Shown one piece after another: positions 1 through 10,958 of a DNA stretch of 64,000 nt. The stretch is taken from assembly GCA_033557465.1 (NCBI GenBank), contig CM066034.1, positions 412,712,159 to 412,776,158 of the forward strand. The letters are read 5' to 3'. The notes beneath the pieces were generated by a model. The model saw only the letters and a program-made list of their open reading frames with translations, ran no database searches and was not told the origin of the DNA. The DNA is from Ichthyophis bannanicus. Lineage: Eukaryota > Chordata > Amphibia > Gymnophiona > Ichthyophiidae. Every line of letters starts with the position of its first letter. Position 1 is the stretch's first letter. The translations under genes were made by a program, and so were the position numbers.

Positions 1-175
1 TTATTTTAAATATGTGTAGAAGTACTTTGAATTGGATTCTGGAGCTGATTGGGAGCCAGTGTAGGTGGTACAGTATGGGGGTGATGTGATCATGAATTGT
101 GTGATCTGTCGTGAGTCGTGCGGCTGTGTTTTGTGCTAGCTGTAGTGGTTTTATTGTCTTTTTAGGTAGTCCTTG
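1..175 (-). pseudogene. LINE reverse transcriptase C-terminal fragment
   Basis: The reverse complement reads QNTAARLTTD, then DHITPILYHLHWLPIS, then RIQFKVLLHIFK. This is the thumb/C-terminal signature of L2/Rex-like LINE ORF2 proteins (AAR ... HITPIL ... LHWLP ... RI.FK). The same signature recurs in the L2-like LINE near 53400. No longer frame is open, and the fragment is cut by the window edge. It is an old, inactive scrap; the exact clade cannot be told from about 55 residues. Confidence 0.7.
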
Positions 176-1272
176 GTAGATGCTTTTTTAGTTGACTGCA
201 GCTCAGTAGAGAAAGAAACTGATGAAAGAGAGTGGGATAAGCAAGTAGTAAGGCACACACATGTCCAAAGAGATCCAAATACTTCTCTGAACTAGGGGAG
301 AGCCCAGGCAATTCAGCTCCATCGGAGACGTCAATCAACAGAGTGTGTCTGCATAATCACAACAGAGTGTGCCTGAAAGGGCAAGCCCATCTACTAGGTG
401 AACCAAGTGGTTACCTAGCGTGGCAGACCCTGGAGGGCAGCAGGGTGCACCTTCAGTGCTGTGGTGGGCCTTAAGGCAGTGAAGTACGTGCGTGCAGTGA
501 TGGTGCATTGCTCCTGTCCCTTCCGACAGGAAGTTGCATCAGAAGGAGGCAGGAGCGGTAGGTCATGAGCATGCGTGTGACTGGCTTAAAGCTCACTGCG
601 GCACTGAAGCCACAGCTGCAAAGAAGGGAGGAATTGCCATGCTCTCCTCGCCCCCAGGTGGGAAGATGGCTGCTGGGGGGGGGGGGGCATGGAGGCAGCA
701 TGGCAGTGGCAGCAACAGCACAGTGGGCCAGAGATGCAACATGGGAGGGGCTGCCTAGGATGGCAGAAACCTTTGGGCTACCAACTTATCTCCAGAGAAG
801 GACAGAGATGAGTAGATTACAAGAAAGGGAAGGAGGAAGCAGGAAAGCAAATACTGTGGAGGGGGATGCAGGAGAGCAGAAACTCAGACTTAGATTGAGG
901 TTCTAAAACTGGGTATTAGAAGTAAAAGGGAGACTCAGGTCTCATCTGGGATTGTAAGTGGAGACTTGGGTCTCAGGGACTGAGTATGGTGGAAGTGTGG
1001 GGACTTGGAGATTAGATGAGGGTAGTGGGGACTAATAATTGAGCAAAGATAAGGAGGATAATGTGGACCAGATGATTAAGTGAAGGGTTTGAGTAGGACT
1101 GTGAGACTGAGTGCAAAAAGATGGACAATGGAGATGGTTTGAAGGCAGTCAAAGTGCACCTATTTTAAACCTATTTTATAAAGACTATTAGTGTAAGTGG
1201 CAGAGATCACAACCTAAATTCAGCACATACATTTATATCTACTGTATAGCAGGTATAAAAGAATTTGCGTAG
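176..1272. other. Unassigned non-coding DNA
   Basis: No convincing gene or recognisable element was found. There is a G-run near 675 and a purine-rich stretch at about 900-1140 with loosely repeated GGAGACTTGGG-like and TGAGGG-like words, possibly a decayed minisatellite. The short open frames at 534-906 have no recognisable domain and overlap one another, so I treat them as chance. Confidence 0.5.
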
Positions 1273-1457
1273 AAAGCGTAGTTACTCACCTGTAACAGGT
1301 GTTCTCCAGGAGCAGCAGGAATCAGTCCTCACTTATGGGTGACGTCGGCGCCGACGGAGCCCTCGCGGAGCAATTTTCCCCAGCTTTCAAAGAAAGCCTT
1401 TGGGAATTGCAGCGCGCATGCGCGGTCGTCTTCCCGCCCGAAGGTGCCATCTTAGCC
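1273..1457. repeat. DIRS-A inverted terminal repeat, 3' side
   Basis: It matches the reverse complement of 4031-4188 over about 130 bp with almost no differences (from TCCTCACTTATGGG to CATCTTAGCC). The outermost about 50 bp differ between the two ends, as expected for DIRS, where the outer parts are templated by the internal complementary region. It carries TGTAACAGGTG, which is repeated in the internal region. Confidence 0.88.
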
Positions 1458-1548
1458 AGTCAGATGACATAGCTAAAGAAGACAGCATAAAAATTTGCAA
1501 AAAGAACATAAGCAGACGATTGCAACTCCAAGGGGAGGAGGGAGGGTA

Positions 1549-1646
1549 GTGAGGACTGATTCCTGCTGCTCCTGGAGAACACCTGTTACAGGTGAGTAAC
1601 TACGCTTTCTCCAGGACCAAGCAGGAAGTCAGTCCTCACTTATGGG
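1549..1646. repeat. DIRS-A internal complementary region
   Basis: Read on the minus strand, this segment is the outer end of the 4188 side followed directly by the outer end of the 1273 side (TGGTCCTGGAGAA, then AGCGTAGTTACTCACC). It is thus a copy of the joined termini. In the DIRS replication model such a region pairs with both ends to close a circular intermediate, which the tyrosine recombinase then integrates. Confidence 0.88.
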
Positions 1647-1782
1647 ACTCCCAAGCTCAAGGCTACCAGAGACCCTAAGCACAAAAATGAGCTCCCTCTA
1701 GCTCAGCAGCACAGAAGGATAGAATCTTCGCTGAATTATCACCCACCGGTAGCCCACATCCGGGATGGAGGGTAGGAGTTGC

Positions 1783-3558
1783 TCAGACCTCAAAGAGATT
1801 ACGGAGGACTGCCTGTCCGAAAGCACTGTCCCTACGGGACTCCCTCTCGAGACAGTAATGGACCGCAAAAGTCTGGCTCGAAGACCAAGTAGCGGCCCGG
1901 CAGATGTCTGCCAGCGGAACAGAGCGGAGGTAAGCCACTGACGTGGCCTTTGCCCGAACGCAATGAGCCGTGACTCGACTTTCCAAGGCGAGTCCGGCTG
2001 CCCCATAAGCCCAAGAGATACAGTCCGCAACCCAGATGGACAGAGTACGCTTGGAGACCGGGAGTCCCAATTTATTGGGGTCAAAAGACACAAAAAGCTG
2101 AGCAGCTTTACGGTGCTCCCGCGTACGGTCAAGGTAGAAGTTCAATGCCCTTCTACAGTCCAGGGTATGGAGGACCGTCTCAGCTCGGCTGGAGTGTGGT
2201 CTGGGAAAGAAGGTTGGAAGTACCACCTCCTGATTCATGTGAAAAGGGGAGACCACTTTAGGTAGAAACTTTGGGTGAGTCCGTAGGACTACCCTATTCT
2301 TGTAGAATCGAGTGTAGGGGGGATCAGACACGAGGGCCTGCAATTCACTTACGCGCCTAGCGGAAGTGAGGGCTATCAAGAACAGTGTTTTCCAAGACAG
2401 AAAACGGAGAGAACATGTAGCCATAGGTTCAAAAGGCGGACAGGTGATCCGCTGCAAAACCACATTCAGGTCCCAGTCTGGCGCTGGCGGGCGCAGAGGT
2501 GGTTTAAGTAGAAGGAGACCTCGGAGAAACCTCGCTACGAGAGGGTCGTTGGAGAGAGGTCTGCCGTCCACCGGCACATGATGTGCTGAAAGAGCACTGA
2601 GGTGAACTTTGACGGAGTTGGACTTAAGTCCCAGATTAGAGAGGTGTAGCAAGTACTGTAAGATCACCGACACCGGGCAGGAGAAGGGATCCTGAGACTG
2701 TTGGGAACACCAGATTGCAAAGCGACGCCATTTAAGGGCGTAGCATTTGCGGGTAGAAGGCCGTCGCGAAGCCAAGACGACCTCCTCCACCTCCGCCGGC
2801 AAGAGAAGAGGAGCAAGGACTACCCTTTCAGCAGCCAGGCCATGAGGTTGAGAGACCTGAGGTTGGGGTGCAGTAGGGACCCCTGATCCTGAGTGAGGAG
2901 ATCCGGTTGTACCCCCAGAGGGATTGGATCCTCCACCGCCAGTTGCAGCAGGAGCGGGAACCACGGCTGCCTGGGCCAGCGAGGGGCCACCAGGATCATG
3001 AAGGCTTTGTCTCGGAGAACCTTGAAAAGAGTCCGAGAGACTAACGGGAAAGCGTACAGAAGGCTCCCCGACCATGAGATCAGAAAGGCGTCCGCCGCAA
3101 CCCGAAGGGGGTGTGGCTGACGAGAGCAGAAGCGAGGAAGCTGCCGGTTGTGAGGACTGGCAAAGAGATCCACCGTGGGGAGGCCCCACCTGAGGAAGAG
3201 CTTCTGAACGATCAAGGGATCCAGACGCCACTCGTGCGGCTGGAGGACCCTGCTGAGTTTGTCCGCCAGGCAATTTTCTTGGCCCGGGAGATAAACTGCC
3301 TTGAGGAGAATGCCGTGACTGACGGCCCAAGAGCAGAGCTTCTGTGCCTCCCGGCAGAGGAGGAAGGAGCCCGTGCCCCCCTGCTTGTTCACGTAGAACA
3401 TGGCAACTTGATTGTCCGTCTGGACAAGGACGGACTGTTGGGAGGTCAGGTGGGAGAAGGCCTTGAGAGCTAGGCGGATCGCCCTGAGCTCCAGGAAGTT
3501 GATCTGCTGAGCAGACTCCCACTTGGTCCAGAGGCCCTGAGTACGTGCCTCTTGGCAA
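1783..3558 (-). CDS. DIRS-A tyrosine recombinase
   Basis: An open frame of 591 codons. The C-terminal half is a DIRS tyrosine recombinase, which joins the circular DNA copy to the target. A core-binding-like segment around residues 275-360 (STRKCYALKWRRFAIWC) is followed by the catalytic Arg in SARRVSELQAL (about residue 398), the HxxR pair in AHCVRA (about 531) and the Tyr in VHYCL (about 566). All are present. The first about 245 codons overlap the RNase H/methyltransferase frame; that part is low-complexity (Gly, Pro, Ser, Gln), and the true translation start is unknown. The frame ends just inside the internal complementary region. This copy could encode an active recombinase, though its own element lacks RT. 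Confidence 0.82.
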   Translation of the reverse strand: MPRGTYSGPLDQVGVCSADQLPGAQGDPPSSQGLLPPDLPTVRPCPDGQSSCHVLREQAGGHGLLPPLPGGTEALLLGRQSRHSPQGSLSPGPRKLPGGQTQQGPPAARVASGSLDRSEALPQVGPPHGGSLCQSSQPAASSLLLSSATPPSGCGGRLSDLMVGEPSVRFPVSLSDSFQGSPRQSLHDPGGPSLAQAAVVPAPAATGGGGSNPSGGTTGSPHSGSGVPTAPQPQVSQPHGLAAERVVLAPLLLPAEVEEVVLASRRPSTRKCYALKWRRFAIWCSQQSQDPFSCPVSVILQYLLHLSNLGLKSNSVKVHLSALSAHHVPVDGRPLSNDPLVARFLRGLLLLKPPLRPPAPDWDLNVVLQRITCPPFEPMATCSLRFLSWKTLFLIALTSARRVSELQALVSDPPYTRFYKNRVVLRTHPKFLPKVVSPFHMNQEVVLPTFFPRPHSSRAETVLHTLDCRRALNFYLDRTREHRKAAQLFVSFDPNKLGLPVSKRTLSIWVADCISWAYGAAGLALESRVTAHCVRAKATSVAYLRSVPLADICRAATWSSSQTFAVHYCLERESRRDSAFGQAVLRNLFEV

Positions 3559-3821
3559 TGTGCTCCCCAGCCCAGGAGGGATGCATCGGTGGTCAGCACC
3601 CGGGTCGGCTGAGGTGACTGGAAAGGCATTCCCAATATCAGGTTCGAAAGAATCAGGTGACTCTTCCTCCTCAGACTCCCAGACCGACTCCGACGAGGAC
3701 TCGGTGGGGTCGGGGCGAGTCCAGAAGGACTACGCCCACAGATCAGTTCCTCATGATCCGGGTCGGTCACACCGACCACCACTGGCAGCCATCGGGGGAA
3801 AAAGGGCCCCTGCGAGGTCAA
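2820..3821 (-). pseudogene. DIRS-A gag remnant fused to RNase H and methyltransferase-like domains
   Basis: A 333-codon open frame. The first about 55 codons derive from gag, partly out of the ancestral frame. After the deletion junction come the RNase H motifs: TDASLLGWGAH (Asp), LELRAI (Glu), QTDNQVAMFYVNKQGG (Asp) and LADKLSR (Asp), so the catalytic set is complete. Next is the domain between RNase H and recombinase, often compared with Dam-like methyltransferases (VDLFAS ... YAFP ... LVAPRWPRQPW). Here YAFP is followed directly by LVSRTLF, so the residues matching PMP of YAFPPMPLVARTLF in DIRS-B are missing. The reverse transcriptase core is absent. Confidence 0.8.
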
Positions 3822-4030
3822 AGGACGGGCTGCCAGGGAAAATGAAAATGAAAGCTGACTAAGTCAGAAAAACCGAAAAAACGTGAGAGGACTCGAGACC
3901 GGCGTCGCGAGTCCGAGCGGGGAAACGATCGGCGTCGAACCGAAAGAAAAAAGTATAAAATAAAGAGGAAAATCAACTTTTTCGCGGGGACAAGACGGGG
4001 ACGTCTGTAGGGCTCCGCGGAAAGAAGACT

Positions 4031-4188
4031 GGCTAAGATGGCACCTTCGGGCGGGAAGACGACCGCGCATGCGCGCTGCAATTCCCAAAGGCTTTCTTTG
4101 AAAGCTGGGGAAAATTGCTCCGCGAGGGCTCCGTCGGCGCCGACGTCACCCATAAGTGAGGACTGACTTCCTGCTTGGTCCTGGAGAA
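4031..4188. repeat. DIRS-A inverted terminal repeat, 5' side
   Basis: Inverted partner of 1273-1457. Its outer end finishes CTTGGTCCTGGAGAA, the sequence that the internal complementary region joins to the opposite end. In DIRS elements this side is upstream of gag and probably holds the promoter; no specific promoter motif was recognised. Confidence 0.87.
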
Positions 4189-4782
4189 TTTGCAATTACA
4201 CATGTAGATTAAGATATTTTATAATCACCACATGCACTTGCAAACTCTGGCTATATTCTGTCCAGACTGCACCCAGAGGCATGCCTACCCCGAGGTATGC
4301 CTTCATGTGAACACACATACTTTTATGCTGGATGATATTTTATGAGGCTATTAACACAGATAAACTGCCACATAAGCACATTAATGACTTTATAAATTAC
4401 TTCCTATATGGTTTAGATTAAAAAATGTATGTTAGAATGACATTAAGTTAAAATAAATTGTAGTGGTAGTTTTAATGGGTGGCTGAAAATGACTGGAGCT
4501 GAAATATAAACAGAAGCAAATAAACAAAAGAGAGAACTCAGTGGCCAGTCAGCGCTGGGTTTGAATTTCCATTTCAGAAACTGACTTATGCCCTGCACCT
4601 TTTGCTGTCTTCAACTGGCTGTGGCTGGAATTGGCTGGGACCTCCTGCTGGAACCATTGGAACAATAAGGGGAACTTGACAGGAAAGGGTACAAGAGTCT
4701 GCATGTGCACAGATCAACAGGAAGATAGAACCTGGTAGCAGCACCAGAAGCTGAGAAATTGCTCATTTATGGAGGGATCTAC
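4189..4782. other. Unassigned non-coding DNA
   Basis: AT-rich sequence between DIRS-A and a CR1 fragment. I see no open frame, inverted repeat or known repeat family in it. Confidence 0.5.
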
Positions 4783-5491
4783 AGTGTGGCAAAGAAAGCA
4801 AATAGAATGCTAGAAATCATAAGGAAAGGAATGGAGAATAAAACCAAGGATATTATAATGCCTCGTATCGTTCCATTATGCAACTGCGCCTTGAATATTT
4901 GTGTGCAATTCTAGTCGCCATATCTTAAAAAGGGTATAGAAGAATTAGAAAAGTTTCAGAGAAGAGCCACCAAAACGGTAATGGGGAAGAAAGGTTATCC
5001 CTATGAGGAAAGGCTTAAAAGGTTAGGGCTTTTCAACTTGGAAAAGAGACAGCTGAGGGGAGATATGATAGAGGTCTATAAATTAATGGAGTGGGATGGG
5101 TAAACATAGATTGGTTGTTTATGCCATCAAAAAGTAGAAAGACTAGGGGACATGCAATGAAGCTACAATGTAATCCATTTAAGACTAATAAGAGAAAATA
5201 TTTTTTCACTCAATGCGTAATCAAACTTTGTTACCGGAGGATATAGTAAAAGCTGTTAGTATAGCTGGGTTTAAAAAAGGTTTAGACAAGTTCCTGGAGG
5301 AAAAGTCCATAAACCATTATTAAAGAGGACCCAGGAAATCCACTGGTTGCCCCAGGACGAGCATTATGGAACCTGTGTGCCTTTTTGGGACCTATCAGGT
5401 ACTTGTGACCTGGATTTGCCACTGTTGGAAACAGGATACTGGGTTTGATGGACATTGGTCTGATCCAGTATGACATTTCTTATGTTCTTAT
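4783..5491 (+). mobile_element. CR1 LINE 3'-end fragment
   Basis: A 5'-truncated copy of the CR1 LINE that is better preserved at 11860-24829. It starts in the last part of ORF2 (AKKANRMLEIIRKGMENKTKDI-like coding, with stops) and ends with the CR1 3' consensus GGTCTGATCCAGTATGACAT followed by TTCTTATGTTCTTATGG. It aligns with 24150-24829. It is a dead copy inserted in the plus orientation. Confidence 0.85.
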
Positions 5492-7441
5492 GGAATACTT
5501 TAAAGTCAGAAATGTGTGTAAACAACGGTATTTAAGCTACAACACCAGCTTCCTCCAGGTGTTGGGTTTCTCTTGTCACACAAGTCCTAACATCTGTGTG
5601 GTTCATACTGTAAGAATGGCCCCAAGATTTGGGTGCAAAAGTAAAGAATGACTCAGATCATCAGACTAAAATCAGAGAAAGATGCAGTCATCACAAAATT
5701 CAGAGCACCACTGCCCTTTCAGCAGAACCTGAGTAAAAGTAGTGTGTTGTTGAATAGAGTGGGCAACTTTCAAGTAAGGTTACCAGATGTCCCCAATTTT
5801 CAGAGATTGCCCTCAATTTTGAGGTGGTGTCCAAGACCCATTGTCTATAACCACCTCCTGTCCCCAATTTCAGTGGGGACAGAGGCAAAGGACATTTCTT
5901 CTCCTGCATACTCCTCTAATGCAGTCTTCTCAGTCTTAGTAGGAGATGATGTAACATTAACTTCTTTTCTGAAAAAAAGAGGAAGAATTTTAGAAATATA
6001 CAGAATATTTATCTATATGTTTAAAATAAAGTTAAAGCATATATGTATGTATGAGCACTTATAGCTCAAGAAGGGTTGGTCCTGTCCTTTTTAAACTTTT
6101 GAAATGACTGGATTCTACTTAGACTGTTTATTTTGAAATATACAATATGAGAAAAAGATGCCTGAGGAGGGAGGACTCCTGCCCCTCCCAGTCCATCTTA
6201 GCTCTGCCCTGTTGTCCCAGATGTGCTCTCCAAAAATCTTATAATCCTACTTGAAAGTTGCTCTCCTTGTTAATTTCTAATTTTACAGTCCTGATTTGAA
6301 AATGGATTTATTTCAGGTTGGAAAAAGCTGATTTCTATCATTGATCAGTCCAGAACCGGTTCAAGGGTATTGGGCACCCTAAGCAAAACTTCAGTATTAT
6401 GCTCTTCTCCTCTCCCGAGATTTTGATAATTCAACTCAACAATCATGATCATCGAAATGCACCCTGTTGTACAATTATCCTCTAAAAATGCATAACTGGA
6501 CAGCATGGGGTTGATATGTAAAGGATTAGCACAGTTAGCAGACCTGCTTACCGTGTTAATTGCCTTGGCTGAGATGTTCAGTGGGTGTCACCACTGCACG
6601 CCTTGGTGCTGGCCGGGCGGTGACAAGGCATTCCGGGGCCGGAACTGAGGCAGCACCCAGCGATAATCAGGTAGCAGCAATATTGAAATGCTGCCTGGTT
6701 ATTGCAATGCAGTAAAAGTTAGGCTCTTTAAAGGCTGGATATCGCTGCTGCCTGGTTAGCTCCATCACTATCTGGTTGACCCAGATATTCAATGCCAGTG
6801 GCCGGATATGGCCCTGGCATTAAATATCCAGGTCTTAGATTCAGCGGTGATGATTAGCCACATTGGAATGGTTAGCCGCTGTTGCTGAATATTGGGACCC
6901 ATACTTTTCAATATTCAAATTTGCATTGTATGTATGTGTCCATTTTCCCTACAGGTAAAAGAATATTCTGATGGCTCTTTGAGTTTGTATGACTGTCAGG
7001 ACCTATTGTTTTGCTCTGACTGCTGCTGCTCTTTGCTGCCTCTCAGAAGCTGTTAACCCAGGCAACTGCCTAGTCTTGCCTAATGATTGAGCTGGTCCTG
7101 GTCCAGGCATAGATTTCATCATAGTATACAATGGATATATACACTCACCAAATGAGTAGTAGGTGTACAGACAGCCATCCAAAACAAAATACCCAACAAC
7201 CTTTGTTGTGGGTTCCCTTTGAGAGGTTTGTAGCTGTTGAAAGAGGTTTTATTTTATAGAGCATGAATCATACTCAAGAACACAGCATATCATTTCAGAT
7301 AATCTGTTGATGTGATGGCTTCTAAATCATGATTGTGTCTACAGCAGTTCTGACTGTAATATTGTGTGATGTCACTGATAACATATTGGAGGTAATTTTA
7401 CAAGGGCCACTTAGTTTGATGTGTGTTGTTATACATGCATG
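5492..7441. other. Non-coding DNA with MITE debris
   Basis: No gene recognised. At about 6760-6905 there is sequence rich in GATATTCAATGCC and GAATATTGGGACCC words, like the MITE family at 41668-42113, so part of this interval is probably a decayed inverted-repeat element. The frame at 5648-6064 has no recognisable domain. Confidence 0.5.
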
Positions 7442-7667
7442 TAGCGTAGTTATTCCCCTGTAGCAGGTGTTCTCCATGAACAGTAGGGAACCTCACTTAT
7501 GGGTGACATCATTAATGGAGCCCCATACAGAACACTTCTCAGCTTCCAAATGAAGCTTTTGGGAGGTATACTGTGCATGCGCACCTGCCTTCCTGCCTGC
7601 TGCGACCCCATGTTCTCTAGTACAATAACAAAGAAGGAGCCAAAAAGGCATCTTCCTGGGGAGGTGG

Positions 7668-7767
7668 GAGGTTGTGAGGACTTATTGCATGCTGTTCACA
7701 GAGAACACTTGCTGCAGGTCAGTAACTACTCAATGAACAAGCAGGAAATAAGTCCTCACATATGGGA
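7668..7767. repeat. DIRS-C internal complementary region
   Basis: It corresponds position by position to the internal complementary regions of DIRS-A and DIRS-B (TGAGGACTTATTGCATGCTG ... CTCACATATGGG), with about one change in eight bases. It confirms the minus orientation of the element. Confidence 0.75.
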
Positions 7768-8010
7768 TGCCCAAGCTACAGGCTACCAGAACCCGAGGAG
7801 ATGAACAGCCCAAAAGGGCAATGAGAACTGGAGAAGCCAGAAAGTTAGTCCCGCTGAGGGACTCATTTGATTCAGAATCAATACTCAGCAGACATCGAGC
7901 TGAGGGGATTTTGAGCAGGTAGCTGGACAGACAGAAGGGTTAGTGGGCAGGAGTTGACTCTAAGACTCAAAGAGATGTCGGAGCATGGTCTAAGCAAAAT
8001 TGCTGTCCCG

Positions 8011-8955
8011 TCAGGAATCCCCATCCAGACAATAATGGACTGCGAAGATATGGACTAAAGACCATGTCGTAGCCCTGCAGAATTTTAAACAACAGAGATT
8101 GGCCACTGACATAGCAGTCACATGGACATTTTGAGCCGTGACATGACCCTCAAGGCTCAACCCAGCCTGAGAATACATATGAGTGATGCAGTCTGCTAGC
8201 CAGAGGGATGGCATGCACTTTGAGACAGCAATGCCCAGCATATTGGGATCGAAGGAGATGAACAGCTGGGTGGACTGGCAGTGTGCCTTCATGCATTCTC
8301 TGTAGAAGGCCAACACACTTTTGTAGTCCAGTGTATGCAATGCCATCTCGCCAAGATTCGCATAAGGCCAGGAAAAGAAAGTCAGTAAGACAACTGACTG
8401 ATTGAGATGGAAAGCTGAGACCATCTTTGGCAGAAGCCGGGGTGTGTTCAGAGCACCACCCAATTCTGGTGAAACCATAGGTATGGCAGGTGAGCAACCA
8501 AAGCCTGAAGTTCGCTGACATGTCATACCGATGTTACCACCACTAGAAAGAGGACCTTCCAGGTCAGCAATTTTAGGGCGCATGACTCCAGTGGCTCAAG
8601 AGGGGCCCGCATCAGCTGTGTGAGTACCACGTTGAGGTCCCAAGCCACCATCGGGTACTTGATCAAGGGCTACGAAAGGAGCAGGTTCCTCATGAAGCAA
8701 GCCATCAGAGACTGGGCAGAGATAGGCTTCCCCTTGGAGCTGCAATAGTATGCCCCAATTGCGCTTAGGTGAACTCGCACGGAATTGGACCAGGCCAGAG
8801 TCAGAGAGGTGTAGAAGGTACTCCAGCAGCTGGTCCATGGTGCAGCAAAAGGGGTCTAGTGCCCTGCCTGCGCATCAGGTGGCAAACCTCCACCATTTCA
8901 GCATGTAGACCTTGCGAGTTGAGGCCTTTCAGGATGCCAGAAGGGCATCAGTAAC
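8011..8955 (-). pseudogene. DIRS-C tyrosine recombinase pseudogene
   Basis: Recombinase sequence in several frames. The C-terminal piece of about 190 residues (8011-8583) retains FAVHYCL with the tyrosine. The HxxR box, AHCVRA in DIRS-A, reads AQNVHV here, so both the catalytic histidine and arginine are changed. The region of the first arginine is rearranged by frameshifts. It is inactive on sequence grounds. Confidence 0.78.
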
Positions 8956-9239
8956 ATCCTCTGGTAGATGGAGCTGGGAGAGGACTACCCGCTCAGCATC
9001 CATGCTGTGAGAGCTAATGAGCGGATGCTGGGGTGCTGCAAGGCACTGCCCTCCTATGAGATAAGGTACAGGTATGAGTCCAGGCGAAGAGGCGCCCTCC
9101 ATGAGAGCTGCAACAGCAGCAGGAACCATGGCTGATGAGGCCAGTATGGGGCGATAAGTATCATGGAGCCCTTGTCAGCCTGGAGCTTCAGGAGGGTCTT
9201 CACCACAACTGGTATCGGGTGGGGGGGTATGCATACACC

Positions 9240-10764
9240 AACCCCTTCCCCAATTAGAGGAGGAAGGTGTCTGAGACCAGGCGATTGTTGGCCAGCTTCC
9301 TGGAGCAGAACTGGGTGCTATGTGCCATGGTGAAGAGGTCCACCACCTGATTGCCCCACTCCCAAAAGATCTGAGCCATCACCGACCTCTTGAGGGTACA
9401 CTTGTATTGCTGAAGCACCCAGCTAAGTTGGTCCGCCAGACCATTGAGCTTGCCGGATAGGTAAGTTGCCCGAAGGTCCATGCCATGGAGCAGGTCAAAC
9501 CTCCATAGTCGTACAGACTTTCAACACAGGTGATACGAGCCTGTGCCTGCCCATTTGTTCATGTAGAACATCACCATCTAGTAGTCTATCTGGATCAGGA
9601 CCACCTGATTGGCCAGGTGCGCTTCGAAGGCTCGCAGGGCATTTACGATTGCTCTCAGCTTGAAGAAGTTGATCTGATGCAGGCTCTCTTGCGTGGATCA
9701 CAGGGTGCGCAATTTGTCCAGGTGTGCCCCGCCGCTGAGCTTGGAATGTCCATCATGAGCATCTCGTGGGGGGCTGACACCTGGAATGGCAGGCCCTGCA
9801 TCAGATTCCTTGGTTCCAGCCACCAGTCGAGGGGCTGCACCAAGGATGCGGTGATGATGCAGTCCCAGAGGCAGCCCAATGCCTGTTTCCATTGCGTGCT
9901 CAGTGTCCATTGGGACTGCTGCATGAAGAGATGGGCTTTGGGGATGACATGCACCATGGCAGCCATGTGACTGAGGACCCGCAGCATCTCATGGGCCGTA
10001 GTGTGGCGCCAATGCTGCACATTGCCCGCCACCTCAACGAGCTGCTTCATGCAGTCTGCTGACAGGAAGGCCCGCATCCGAATGGTGTCGGGGAGGGCCC
10101 CAATAAATTCCAGCCATTGTGTGGGCTGGAGGTGGGACTTCGGGTAGTTGCTTGAGTATCCAAATGGTGAGATCGGTAGACTGCCATATGCCATCCAGCA
10201 TGGGACCTTTGATGAGTGGGGCGGGCTGTGATGGGGTCTTTTCCCTCCGCTGCTGATGGGGGTTCTGCACCTTGGGCTGAGCCCAAGGCTGGGATGGATA
10301 ATACCGGCACGGAAACAGGTAGAAGACCTTCTTAGCCTGGTGCTTCTTCCACACGGGATACACTTTTCCTGGAGAGCTTCGAGAGAGTCACATGTTCTTT
10401 CTCAATCTCCTCCACCTTTTCCTTTACCAGCTTCCTGAAGTTCTTTCCTTGGCAGGGGCACTGGTGATCTTGTCCTGGACCCACTGCTAACCAGGTCAGA
10501 GGTCTGCAGCCATGCCATCTGGCAAGCAGTGATGCCCACCACTGCCACCTAGCCTGAGGACTCAAAGGCATCATAGGCATCATGCACCATGAATTTGGAG
10601 CAGTCTTTACCATGGGAAACCAAGGCCTGGAAGGCCTCATGCTGTTTCTCAGGGACGAGGGCAGCAAAGGTTGTGAGATCCAGCATGATGTCCTTGAGGA
10701 ACATGCTCATATAGGTCTGGTAAGCCAGTACTTGGGCAAACAGCATGGAACCTGATAACAATTC
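9240..10764 (-). pseudogene. DIRS-C RNase H, RT C-terminus and gag remnants
   Basis: 9254-9481 reads YLSGKLNGLADQLS and then WGNQVVDLFTMAHS, the end of RNase H and start of the methyltransferase-like domain. 9655-10194 holds the RT C-terminal part (QWLEFIGALPDTI ... AFLSADCM) and a damaged RNase H start (MMDIPSS where others have TDAS). 10034-10761 is gag, including FQALVSHGKDCSKFMVHDAY, which matches FKSLSSGIRDCSKFMSRTAY in DIRS-B. Frames are broken throughout. Confidence 0.72.
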
Positions 10765-10765
10765 C

Positions 10766-10958
10766 TCCCGCAGGACTCCACCATGCTGCCCGTTACTGTA
10801 TCCCAGGTGACGTCTCCAATCTGCCCCACATATGTAAATTTTGGCTCTGCCGACACTCTACCCAAGTTCTACCCCTTATGCTCACCCACTCTAAAAGTAT
10901 GCACCATTGTCCTGATGTGCGTACCTGCAGAATAGGACCTGCCTAATCTATGCACATA
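10766..10958. other. Short unassigned segment before Tc1
   Basis: Sequence that may be further decayed gag or flanking DNA. Nothing is recognisable. It ends at the TA dinucleotide (10957-10958) that flanks the Tc1 inverted repeat. Confidence 0.45.

Larger units (their letters stand above)
1273..4188 (-). mobile_element. DIRS-A: DIRS retrotransposon lacking gag and RT
   Basis: A DIRS-type tyrosine-recombinase retrotransposon read on the minus strand, only 2.9 kb. It has long inverted terminal repeats at both edges, an internal complementary region at its 3' side, and frames for RNase H/methyltransferase-like and tyrosine-recombinase domains. Most of gag and all RT motifs upstream of RNase H are missing: the reading passes from a gag stretch (ESPDSF-like, near 3650) directly into the sequence just before the RNase H start (MPFQ ... 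TDAS). The deletion junction is therefore at about 3640-3650. A second gag deletion lies just after the gag start codon near 3790. It cannot move on its own but keeps the ends a helper would need. Confidence 0.88.
7442..10765 (-). mobile_element. DIRS-C: decayed, 5'-truncated DIRS retrotransposon
   Basis: A third copy of the DIRS-A/B type on the minus strand, much older. Its 3' terminal repeat (7442-7610) and internal complementary region are recognisable, and recombinase, RNase H, RT C-terminal and gag pieces follow in order. The element stops in gag near 10765, and no 5' terminal repeat follows. Between about 10160 and 10200 the reading jumps from the RT C-terminal part (WLEFIGA) to gag-like sequence, so the RT core with the YxDD motif is deleted. 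Many stops and frameshifts make it inert. Confidence 0.85.

Noticed and set aside
534..906. Overlapping small frames near the start
   Set aside because: Low-complexity Gly/Ala-rich translations, one from a G run, with no splice or family evidence.
5780..5880. hAT-type MITE end near AAGGTTACCAGATGTCCCC
   Set aside because: It resembles a common terminus, but no inverted partner or 8 bp duplication was found.
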